Below are positions 1 through 7,070 of a stretch of 31,559 bases of DNA, piece after piece. The stretch is from JBHENW01 sp046261875. Its GTDB lineage: Bacteria; Acidobacteriota; Thermoanaerobaculia; UBA5066; Gp7-AA6. Location: contig JBHENW010000006.1 of NCBI GenBank assembly GCA_046261875.1, forward strand, positions 1 through 31,559. Direction: 5' to 3'. The position numbers and the translations under genes are program-made. The notes under the pieces are model-generated. The model was not told where the DNA came from. It saw nothing but the letters and a program-made list of their open reading frames with translations, and ran no database searches. Positions within the stretch are counted from its first letter, which is position 1, and each line of letters begins with the position of its first letter.

Positions 1-303
1 GTGATCTCGGGCGATCCGATGAAGGGTGCCTATACCGCAATCGAGAAGTTCCCGGCGGGTTTCTCCGCCCCGATGCACACCCATCCCTCCGACCACAAGG
101 CCGTGATCGTCTCGGGCACCTGGATTCATGGGGAGCCCGGAAAGCCCGAGGTCCGGCTCGGACCCGGCTCGTACCTGTTCCAGCCGGCGGGCCAGAAACA
201 CTCGACGGCCTGCGACAGCGCGTCCGAGTGCGTTTTCTTCATCGAAAGCAGCGGGAAGTTCGGCCTCAAATTGGTAGAGGAGATGAAGAAGCCGGCGAAG
301 TAA
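1..303 (+). CDS. Cupin-domain protein, 5'-truncated by window edge
   Basis: The reading frame is open from base 1 to a TAA at 301-303 and gives 100 residues. The visible GTG at base 1 is probably internal, because the paralogue at 19166-19675 has about 65 more N-terminal residues, including a signal peptide. The cupin metal motif is visible (HTHPSD around residue 26) with the second-half signature PEVRLGPGSYLFQPAGQKH. That signature is nearly identical to PEVRLGPGSYLMQPGG in the paralogue. Single-domain cupins of this kind are usually small secreted or periplasmic beta-barrel proteins whose substrate is unknown. The gene ends 44 bp before the kinase gene on the same strand, so the two may be co-transcribed. 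Family membership is clear; the function is not. Confidence 0.8.
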   Translation: MISGDPMKGAYTAIEKFPAGFSAPMHTHPSDHKAVIVSGTWIHGEPGKPEVRLGPGSYLFQPAGQKHSTACDSASECVFFIESSGKFGLKLVEEMKKPAK

Positions 304-347
304 GGCGAGATATTGAGGCCCGCGATTCGCATGCGGGTCTGGACTCC

Positions 348-2993
348 ATGACCCTTGCGTCGGGCACGCGTCTCGGTCCCTACGAGATCCTTGCGCCTCT
401 GGGCGCGGGCGGGATGGGGGAGGTGTACCGAGCGCGCGATTCGAAGCTCGATCGCGACGTGGCGATCAAGGTTCTCCCTCGCTCGATCGCCGGCGATCCG
501 GAGACGCTCGGCCGGTTCGAGCGAGAGGCGAAGGCCGTTGCATCGCTTTCCCATCCAAACATTCTTGCGATTCACGACTTCGGCGAGCACAACGGAATCG
601 CTTACGCCGTCATGGAGCTCCTGGAAGGCGAGACGCTTCGCGGCAAGCTCGACACCGGACGGATCCACCAGACGCAGGCCCTCGACTATGCCATTCAGAT
701 CGCCAGGGGCCTCTCCGCCGCCCACGAGAAGGGGATCGTCCACCGGGACTTGAAGCCCGAAAACCTTTTTGTAACGAGAGACGGCCACGTCAAGATACTC
801 GACTTCGGCCTCGTGAAGAGGATCGAAGCCACGTCCCCGGATGAGGAGACGAGCGCCCCGATCGGCCCGGCCCCCACCGTGCGCGGGACTGTCATGGGAA
901 CGGCAGGGTACATGTCGCCCGAGCAGGCGCGCGGGCTGCCGGTGGATCACCGCTCGGATCTCTTTTCGTTCGGGGCGATCCTCTACGAGCTGCTCTCGGG
1001 CAAGAAGGCCTTCAAGAAGGACACGGCGAGCGACACGATGGCCGCGATCCTTCGAGACGATCCGCCGGAGCTGTCGGAGTCGGGAAGTGGCATCCCCCCG
1101 GCTCTCGCCAACATCGTCCGGCACTGCCTGGAGAAGAGCCAGCAAGACAGGTTTCAGTCGGCGAAGGACATCGTGTTCGCGCTGTCGGTGGCCTCCACGT
1201 CGACTTTCATCAGCGGTCCGCAGGCGGCGACCCCTCGGGCCGGAAAAAAGCGCGTCCTCATCGCTTCCGCGATCGTCGCCGCCGTAATCGCCATCGCGGC
1301 TGCGCTACTTCTGCGGCGGACGCAGACTGGCGGAAGCGACGCCGGAGGAGTGAAGCGCCTGGCCGTGCTGCCCTTCGAGAACCTGGGTGCCCCTGAAGAC
1401 GACTATTTCGCCGACGGAATCGCGGACGAAGTGCGCGGCAAGCTGACGTCGCTCCCGGGCCTTCAGGTGATCGCCCGCGGCAGTTCCACGCCCTACAAGA
1501 AGACGACGAAGACGCCCAGGCAGATCGCCAGGGAGTTGAACGTCTCCTACCTTCTTACGGGAACGTTGCGTTGGGAGAAGGTTGCAGGCGGGAGCCGCGT
1601 GCACGTGACCCCCGAGCTGGTGGACGTGACGCGCCCGGACGCCCCGACTTCGAAATGGCAGCAGCCGTTCGACGCCGCTTTGACCGACGTCTTTCAGGTG
1701 CAGTCGGACATCGCCACGCGCGTGGCTGAGGCTCTCGGCGTCGCGCTCGGAGCGGGCGAGACGGAGCGGCTCTCCGAGAGACCCACGCAGAACCTCGACG
1801 CTTATGACGCCTTCCTGCGGGGCGAGGAGGCCTCGAAGGGTCTGGCCGCCGCCGATCCGCCCAGTCTCCGGCGGGCCATCGCGCACTACGACCAGGCGGT
1901 GGCGCTCGACCCCCGTTTCGCGCAGGCGTGGGCTCAGCTCTCGCGGGCCCACTCCTTCCACTATGCCAACAGCGTTCCGACGCCTGCGGAGCGCGAGCAG
2001 GCCAGGGCGGCCGCCGAGCGCGCGTTGGCGCTTGCTCCCGGCCTTCCTGCCGCCCATCAGGCCCTCGGCGACTATCACGAGGCCGTTCGCGGGGATTGGC
2101 TCCGGGCGGCGGAGCAGTACGCTCTGGGGCGGCAAAAGGCGCCGCGGGACGCCGACCTGCTCGTGGGAACGGCCCTCGTGCAACAGCGCACCGGCCAATG
2201 GGAAGAAGGTCTTGCCTCCCTCCGCCAGGCGCAGGTGGTCGACCCGCGCTCGGCCCTCACGGCGCGGCGCCTGGCGCGGACGCTGCTCCTGCTCAGGCAC
2301 TCCGCTGAAGCGCGGGAGACCGCGGACCGGGGCCTGGCGCTCGCGCCGCAATCACTCGGTATCCTCGAGACCAAGGTGATTCTCCTCCTGCAACAGGGAG
2401 ACCTGGCGGGTGCGCGGTCGGTGCTCAGGTCCGCCCCGCGGGAGGTGAACCCGAAGGCTCTCGTGGCATACCTCGCGATGTACAACCACCTGACCTGGGT
2501 GCTGGACGAGGAGCAGCAGACTCTCCTCCTGAGCCTGCCTCCGGCAGCTTTCGGCGACGACCGCCTGGCCTGGGGCATCTCGCTCGCCCAGACCGCCTCG
2601 CTTCGGGGTGACGCGGAGAAGGCGCGGCAGTACGCGCAGGCGGCCCGTGCGGCGGCGGAGGCCCAGCTTCGGGATGCCCCCGACGACGCAACCCGACATG
2701 TCCTCCTTGGCCTCGCCCTCGCCGTCCTGGGACAGAAGGCGGAGGCCGTGCGAGAAGGTGAGCGCGGCGCGGCGCTCGTGCCCGTGGCCAGGGACGCGTA
2801 CGACGGCCCTTACTTCCAGCACCATCTCGCGCGGATCTACATTCTCGTGGGGGAGCCCGAGAAAGCGCTCGACCACCTCGAGCCGCTGCTGAAAATTCCG
2901 TACATCCTCTCGCCGGGCTGGCTGAAGATCGACCCGACCTTCGATCCCCTGCGCAAGAATCCCCGCTTCCAGAAACTCGTCGCGGGCGCCTGA
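348..2993 (+). CDS. Ser/Thr protein kinase with TM helix, TolB/FlgO-like domain and TPRs
   Basis: The protein has 881 residues from ATG 348; the frame is open further upstream, but that part overlaps the cupin gene and is not kinase-like. A Hanks-type kinase domain covers about residues 10-280: glycine loop GAGGMG (19-24), VAIK lysine 41, HRDLKPEN with catalytic Asp134, DFG at 152-154 and SPEQARG. One hydrophobic helix follows at about 302-322. Next is a segment beginning VKRLAVLPFENLG (about 335-465), typical of the TolB/FlgO-like domain found after kinases in Acidobacteriota. TPR-like helical repeats run from about 505 to the end. The layout predicts a cytoplasmic kinase joined through the membrane to an external protein-binding array. 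All catalytic residues are present, so it should be active. Its ligand and targets are unknown. A broken paralogue lies at 7071-9472 on the other strand. Confidence 0.9.
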   Translation: MTLASGTRLGPYEILAPLGAGGMGEVYRARDSKLDRDVAIKVLPRSIAGDPETLGRFEREAKAVASLSHPNILAIHDFGEHNGIAYAVMELLEGETLRGKLDTGRIHQTQALDYAIQIARGLSAAHEKGIVHRDLKPENLFVTRDGHVKILDFGLVKRIEATSPDEETSAPIGPAPTVRGTVMGTAGYMSPEQARGLPVDHRSDLFSFGAILYELLSGKKAFKKDTASDTMAAILRDDPPELSESGSGIPPALANIVRHCLEKSQQDRFQSAKDIVFALSVASTSTFISGPQAATPRAGKKRVLIASAIVAAVIAIAAALLLRRTQTGGSDAGGVKRLAVLPFENLGAPEDDYFADGIADEVRGKLTSLPGLQVIARGSSTPYKKTTKTPRQIARELNVSYLLTGTLRWEKVAGGSRVHVTPELVDVTRPDAPTSKWQQPFDAALTDVFQVQSDIATRVAEALGVALGAGETERLSERPTQNLDAYDAFLRGEEASKGLAAADPPSLRRAIAHYDQAVALDPRFAQAWAQLSRAHSFHYANSVPTPAEREQARAAAERALALAPGLPAAHQALGDYHEAVRGDWLRAAEQYALGRQKAPRDADLLVGTALVQQRTGQWEEGLASLRQAQVVDPRSALTARRLARTLLLLRHSAEARETADRGLALAPQSLGILETKVILLLQQGDLAGARSVLRSAPREVNPKALVAYLAMYNHLTWVLDEEQQTLLLSLPPAAFGDDRLAWGISLAQTASLRGDAEKARQYAQAARAAAEAQLRDAPDDATRHVLLGLALAVLGQKAEAVREGERGAALVPVARDAYDGPYFQHHLARIYILVGEPEKALDHLEPLLKIPYILSPGWLKIDPTFDPLRKNPRFQKLVAGA

Positions 2994-3027
2994 GCCCCGT
3001 CCAGGCCGTCCGCTCTGAACCGGAAAT

Positions 3028-3255
3028 CTACGGAATCTCGACAGACTGGCCGTTGTCGAGGACGTGAAAACCCGGCTTCGGCTCGCCGCGGCGATCGAGC
3101 GCGGCCTTCAGCTCCACGATCGGCTCGAGCTCGCCGTCGTCCGCCTGGGCGAACGTGCCGAAGTGGATCGCCAGCGAGTGACGCGCGCCGAGCGTCTGGT
3201 GCGCGCGGACGGGAGGCCGCGGCCGGAGGCGCCGGCCGCTCCCGATGAGCGGCAA
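3028..3255 (-). pseudogene. C-terminal remnant of a metallo-beta-lactamase-fold hydrolase (UlaG/NAPE-PLD type)
   Basis: Only about the last 60 residues are recognisable. The stretch RAHQTLGARHSLAIHFGTF, followed by ELKAALDRRG and FHVLDNGQSVEI, matches the C-terminal end of UlaG-like MBL-fold hydrolases, in which the His of the AIHFGTF block lies near the metal site. The metal-binding HxHxDH half of the enzyme is absent: upstream of about 3205 the frame holds unrelated Arg/Pro-rich sequence and runs into the palindrome at 3255-3279. It cannot encode a working hydrolase and is read as gene debris. The match is from memory of the family, and the fragment is short. Confidence 0.6.
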
Positions 3256-3279
3256 TATTTCGACAGGCTGTCGAAATAT
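3255..3279. promoter_or_regulatory. Perfect 25-bp palindrome, operator-like
   Basis: Arms ATATTTCGACAG and CTGTCGAAATAT (12 bp each) flank a single central G. It is an AT-flanked island in GC-rich DNA, between the tail of a sigma-54 activator gene and the tail of an MBL-fold gene. Its length, symmetry and position suit a dimeric regulator site, possibly the former upstream activator site of the neighbouring regulator. A one-base loop is unsuitable for an RNA terminator. The binding protein is unknown. Confidence 0.5.
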
Positions 3280-3284
3280 CCACG

Positions 3285-3545
3285 CTAGACGCTAGGCGAG
3301 AGTAGAGCTGCGACCGTGTGATGCCGAGCCGGCGGGCGGCGCGCGCCTTGTTGTTCTGCGCGTCCTTCAAGGCGCTCTCCACGAGCTGGCGTTCGACGTC
3401 CTGAAGCCACTGGCCGTCGGCGAGCGCGAAAGATGACGCGGCCGCCCATTTGCCGTTCCCGCGGCGGGGCGAAGGGCAGATGCCCGGCGGTGATCAAGCC
3501 CCCATCACACAGACTGATCGCGCGCTCGAGCGGCCGTGAGACGCC
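3285..3545 (-). pseudogene. C-terminal remnant of a sigma-54-dependent (NtrC-family) activator, frameshifted
   Basis: Two adjoining frames on the minus strand rebuild the end of an NtrC-type activator. The first, about 3540-3430, reads LERAISLCDGGLITAGHLPF, the usual end of the AAA+ domain. The second, about 3425-3290, reads WLQDVERQLVESAL and then NNKARAARRLGITRSQLYSRL, the Fis-type helix-turn-helix. A one-base frame change lies near 3425-3435, and a stop at about 3550 cuts the frame upstream. The receiver and nearly all of the ATPase domain are missing. It is therefore a remnant unable to activate transcription, although the DNA-binding helix pair is still well preserved. Confidence 0.7.
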
Positions 3546-3575
3546 TCGAGGGCGCTTTCAAATCCGGAGCGCTCG

Positions 3576-3731
3576 TCAGAGCCGGCCGGTGAGCAGAAGG
3601 ATGACGATGATGATCAGGATGACGCCGATGATCCCCGTGGGCCCATAGCCCCAGTTCCGGCTGTGTCCCCACCGGGGAAGCGCACCGAGGAGAAGGAGCA
3701 CCAGGAGGATGATCAGGATGGTTCCCAGCAT
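3576..3731 (-). CDS. Small DUF3309-like membrane protein
   Basis: A 51-residue ORF starts at ATG 3731 with a good ribosome-binding site (AAAGGAGAACGAC before the ATG) and ends at TGA 3576-3578. It begins MLGTILIILLVLLLLGALPR, continues with a short polar centre WGHSRNWGYGPTG, and ends in a second hydrophobic helix and TGRL. The pattern of helix, W-G/Y-rich linker and helix is that of DUF3309, a widespread family of tiny inner-membrane proteins of unknown function. The usual length is about 50 residues, so the gene is complete. It survives intact inside a stretch of broken genes. Confidence 0.85.
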   Translation of the reverse strand: MLGTILIILLVLLLLGALPRWGHSRNWGYGPTGIIGVILIIIVILLLTGRL

Positions 3732-3801
3732 GTCGTTCTCCTTTTCTAAGACCTGACGAACTGCCGATCCCGTGCCAGGGTCCGCGAGGGAGCCGAGTCA
3801 T

Positions 3802-4664
3802 TCACAGCCGGACCCTTCCGGCGAACTTCCCTTCCTGGTAGTCGCGCATCGCCTGGCTGAGCTCCTCGCGGGTGTTCATGACGAAGGGCCCGCGGGTGGC
3901 GACGGGCTCGCCGAGCGGCTTCGCATGGCCGAAGAGGATCAGCGCGTCCTCGAGCGCCTCGACCGCGACCTCATCGTCGTCGCCGTTCATCTCCACGAGC
4001 TCGAACTCGTCGGCTTGCTCGCGGTCCACGCGGACTCCGCCGTGCCCGACGTAGAAGAAGACGTTCCGTTCGCGCGGGGCCCGGAGTGTGATCCGCGCTC
4101 CCCGCTGCAGCGCTATCGTGGACAGAAAGACGTCCGTGAGCGACTCGACCGGTCCCGTCTCTCCGTCCCATGGCCCGGAGATCAGCTGGACCGTCGCGCG
4201 CCCGCCGGCTACTGAGAGCACGGGGATCTCGTCTTTCTGAAGTCCGGTGTAGCGGGGCTCGGTCATCTTCAGACGGGACGGCAGGTTGACCCAGAGCTGG
4301 AGGATCTCGAGCGGGCCGCCCTTTTGCAGAAAGTCGGCGGAGAGACTTCCGCATGCTCCAATCCGCGGCCCGCCATCATCCACTAAACGCCGCCGGCGTG
4401 GATGGCACTTTCGTGGCCGCCGGTGTCCTTGTGCAACAGCGAACCCTCTACGATGAAGGTCACCGTCTCGAAGCCGCGATGGGGATGCGGCCCGAACGGC
4501 AGGCCGCGGTTCCCGGGCGGATAGACCTGGGGGCCGTGGTGGTTGAGGAACAGAAACGGGTCGATCTGCTCGACCACGTCGTTGGGAAGGGGCCGGCGCG
4601 TGACGAGGTCACCGATGTCGTCGCGCATGCCCCGGTGCACCCGGGCGACCGTCCGCCCCGCCAC
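3802..4664 (-). pseudogene. Pirin-family protein, interrupted by an amber codon and a frameshift
   Basis: Pirins are bicupin iron proteins, some with quercetinase activity. The N-terminal cupin (from GTG 4664) is well conserved, with DPFLFLNHHGP and FGPHPHRGFETVTFIVEG, which hold the iron-binding histidines. The frame meets TAG at 4383-4385, exactly where pirins have the Gln of V-Q-W-M. After the stop the same frame resumes with WMMAGRGLEHAEVS. A one-base deletion at about 4333-4341 then moves the reading into the frame of FLQKGGPLEILQLWVNLP, which continues through a complete C-terminal cupin to TGA 3802. Both halves look conserved, so the damage is recent or technical. If translated as it stands, the product is 93 residues and not functional. 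Confidence 0.85.
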
Positions 4665-4713
4665 GGCCCGATGCTACCGCCACGGGCCCGGCATTTGAGA
4701 TAACTTCGACGCG

Positions 4714-5559
4714 GTGAAGCGGCTCGCCGAGCTGATGGCTGAGGACCTCGAGGCGCACCCGGTCTGGCGCTACGAAGGCGGGAGCGGCGGCGATGCGCTC
4801 GTCGTGCCGACGAAGCGCAAGACGCTCTCGCAGGGGGACGACGAGATCTTCCTTGCCGCGACGGACTTCGAGCTCTTCGATTCGAGCCGGCACGCCGGGT
4901 TCTGCTTTCCGGCCGACGACTCCGGCATCGATTACCTCCAGCCGGTTATCGTGAGCGCCGGGCACCAGGTCAGCTTCTGGTTCGACGAGCCGGTCACTCC
5001 AGAAGAGCTGGCGGGCCAGTGGGCCGCCTTCGGCAAAGAACCGGCCAGCATCTTCCCCGTCACGTTCCGTTGCCTCGTCCCCGTGGATGGCCGCCAGGTG
5101 ACCGGCCGGATCGACGGCGTCGAGTCTCCCCCGCGGGAGGTGGAGTTCCCCGAGCCCGACCGGCTGCCGCGCATGGCGCCGCAACCGCCCGAGCGCGCTC
5201 CGCTCACCGCGCGGCCGATCGAGATCCGCCGGGGCATCGGACCTCCCAGCACGCGGACGGCCCGGCGCCGCAAAGCGGAGTGGACCGTCGAGTTCACCCA
5301 GGGCCCCATCCGCGGGACCGGGACCACCGGCGACGTCTCCCCGCGCGGTATGTTCGTGCGCTCGAGCCAGATCCCCGGCACGGGGCCGATGGTTCAGCTG
5401 ACGGTCAACCTCCCGGAGGGCCGCAAGCTCGTGCTCCGCGGAAAGGTCGTTCGCAGCGCCGAGGAGAACCCGCCGGGCTTCGGGCTTCGCCTGGCGGAAG
5501 ACGTGCCGGGATACGACGAGCTCCTCGCGCGGCTGCGCGACAAGCCCAAGAAGCCGTAA
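4714..5559 (+). CDS. PilZ-domain protein with an uncharacterised N-terminal domain
   Basis: The protein has 281 residues from GTG 4714; there is no strong ribosome-binding site, so the start is not firm. The C-terminal third is a PilZ domain: an Arg-rich switch (RTARRRKAEW, about residue 185) precedes TTGDVSPRGMFVRS, which carries the D-x-S-x-x-G motif, and then the barrel strands LVLRGKVVRS and GFGLRL. Together these form the c-di-GMP-binding signature. The first 140 residues (starting KRLAELMAEDLEAHPVWRY) form a separate soluble domain I do not recognise. A Pro/Arg-rich linker joins the two. No membrane segment is seen. It is probably a cytoplasmic c-di-GMP effector; its partner cannot be told from here. 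It is divergent from the broken pirin gene. Confidence 0.82.
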   Translation: MKRLAELMAEDLEAHPVWRYEGGSGGDALVVPTKRKTLSQGDDEIFLAATDFELFDSSRHAGFCFPADDSGIDYLQPVIVSAGHQVSFWFDEPVTPEELAGQWAAFGKEPASIFPVTFRCLVPVDGRQVTGRIDGVESPPREVEFPEPDRLPRMAPQPPERAPLTARPIEIRRGIGPPSTRTARRRKAEWTVEFTQGPIRGTGTTGDVSPRGMFVRSSQIPGTGPMVQLTVNLPEGRKLVLRGKVVRSAEENPPGFGLRLAEDVPGYDELLARLRDKPKKP

Positions 5560-5572
5560 AACCCGTCCGGAC

Positions 5573-6196
5573 TCACCCGCGCAGAACGCGGAAGCCGTAG
5601 TCCGAATATCGATAGTCCGGCGGCAGGCTGCTCCGCGCCGAAGGGGAAGACCAGCGGATCGCGTGACGCCAGGAGCCCCCGCGGCTGGCGCGCCGCCGCG
5701 GGCCGCCACCCGGCGGCTCGTGTGAGTCGAGGCACCACTCGTGAACGAACGTCCCGGGATCGAGCAGCCCGTACCCGTTGGGCGTTCCGCGCCCTGCCTC
5801 CCAGGGGCCCGAGATCGCCCCCTCCGGGATCTCGCCCCGGGGAATCGCGTCGCCCCAGGGCGTGCGGGGCGCGGAAAGCCCTCCGCTCGCGGCGAGCTCC
5901 CACTCCGCCTCGGTGGGCAGGCGCCACGCCAACCGGGTCAGGTCGGACAGCCACGCGCAGTACGCCGTCGCCTCGTCCCACGTGACGCCCACGACCGGCT
6001 GGAGCGGCGCGGAGAAATGCGGATCGTTCCACCAGGGCGGCGGCGCGGCGCGGCCCCCCGCGAGAAAAACCCCGTACTCCCGGTTCGTCACGACCGTCCG
6101 GCCGAGCCGGAAAGCGGCGATCTCGACGGTCACCAGGCGTCCCGCCGGAATGGGGACGGTCACCGGGACGAGAGCGAAAGAATCGGCGTCACTCAT
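5573..6196 (-). CDS. SUMF1/formylglycine-generating-enzyme-fold protein, catalytic cysteines absent
   Basis: I chose ATG 6196 (207 residues). The open frame runs much further upstream, but that part is antisense to the aldehyde dehydrogenase remnant. The FGE-sulfatase fold is shown by VTNREYGVFL, PVVGVTWDEATAYCAWL, RLPTEAEWELAA, PWGD, NGYGLLD, VHEWCLD, RGGSW and the terminal GFRVLRG, in the usual order. True formylglycine-generating enzymes carry two copper-binding cysteines after the GGS[WY] block; here that stretch reads RHAIRWSSPSARSS with none. It is therefore more likely one of the many non-FGE members of the fold. No signal peptide is present. Its stop lies 14 bp from the convergent PilZ gene. 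Confidence 0.85.
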   Translation of the reverse strand: MSDADSFALVPVTVPIPAGRLVTVEIAAFRLGRTVVTNREYGVFLAGGRAAPPPWWNDPHFSAPLQPVVGVTWDEATAYCAWLSDLTRLAWRLPTEAEWELAASGGLSAPRTPWGDAIPRGEIPEGAISGPWEAGRGTPNGYGLLDPGTFVHEWCLDSHEPPGGGPRRRASRGGSWRHAIRWSSPSARSSLPPDYRYSDYGFRVLRG

Positions 6197-6310
6197 CGAG
6201 CTGCGCGCCAGGAGGCGATCGTATTCGACGCGGAGTCGGTCCGCCGACGCACTAGAATCCGCCGGCGTCGCGGCCGCGGTCCAGGCCGCCCGCGCGGCGA
6301 GGGTGCGCAG

Positions 6311-6955
6311 CCGTGCAACCCGCACGACCTCGGCGCGGGGACGACCGCGCGGCAGATCGAGGTCGTGGAGAGGCAGATCGCCGATGCGACCGCGAGAGGC
6401 GCCCGCATCGCCGTGGGCGGGAAAAGAAACCCGGCGCCGACCGGCCGATTTTTCCCGCCGACCTTGCTCCTGGGCGCCACGCAGGAGATGGAGGTCATGC
6501 GCGAGGAGACTTTCGGGCCGCTCGTGGGCGTCGCGCGGGTCAAAGACGCCGAGGAAGCCCTGCGGCTTGGCCAACGACTCGCACCTGGGCCTCAACGCGT
6601 CCGTCTTCGGCCGCCGCGGAAGGCCGCCGATTTCGCGCGCCGTCTCCACTCCGGGCAGGCGATGGTCAACGACGTGCTCGTCAATTACTTCGTCGTCGAG
6701 TCGACGCTCGGCGGCTGGAAGTCCAGCGGCCTCGGCGTGCGCCACGGCGTCGAGAGCCTGCGAGAGTGGACCCGCATCGAGGCGATGACGGAGACGCGGC
6801 CGCTCCTGGCGCCCGTCGAGACCCTCATCGCGAAAAAGCTGGCGTTCCCCTACGGCGCAGGGTTCCTCAAGCTCGTACGCCGCGTCACGCGTCTTCTCTA
6901 CCGGCGCGGCCTGGCAAACAAGCTCCGGCGCCCGTCCGGACGAGGCTCCGCCTGA
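6311..6955 (+). pseudogene. C-terminal half of an aldehyde dehydrogenase with two compensating frameshifts
   Basis: The homology starts abruptly near 6317 with DLGAGTTARQIEVVERQIADA and continues through GRFFPPTLL and REETFGPLVGV to MVNDVLVNYF, GGWKSSGLGVRHG and a basic C-terminal extension ending at TGA 6953-6955. The catalytic Cys and Glu blocks and the NAD-binding half are missing. Two single-base shifts are visible: near 6567-6572 the frame leaves EEALRL and continues elsewhere as LANDSHLGLNASVFG, and near 6609-6622 it returns to give KAADFARRLHSGQ. A C-terminal fragment of this kind cannot be catalytic. The breakpoint lies about 115 bp upstream of the SUMF1-fold gene start. Confidence 0.8.
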
Positions 6956-7034
6956 TGCGGAGATGTTTGGGAGGTCCGGGTAGGTGAGTGCCGAATCTAC
7001 CTACTAATACGTTGCGGAGGCCCGGGGCGTTTCA

Positions 7035-7053
7035 GGCGGCCGCAACTGCCGCC
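7035..7053 (-). terminator. Possible hairpin terminator after the second kinase gene
   Basis: The arms GGCGGC (7035-7040) and GCCGCC (7048-7053) enclose a seven-base loop, 18 bp beyond the TAA of the minus-strand kinase gene. No clear T-run follows on the minus strand, so this is only a weak candidate. Confidence 0.25.
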
Positions 7054-7070
7054 GGACGTGCGACTTGGAC

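Noticed and set aside
6980..7004. Hairpin GTAGGT/ACCTAC after the ALDH remnant
   Set aside because: Six-base stem with a 13-base loop and no T-run; too weak to call.
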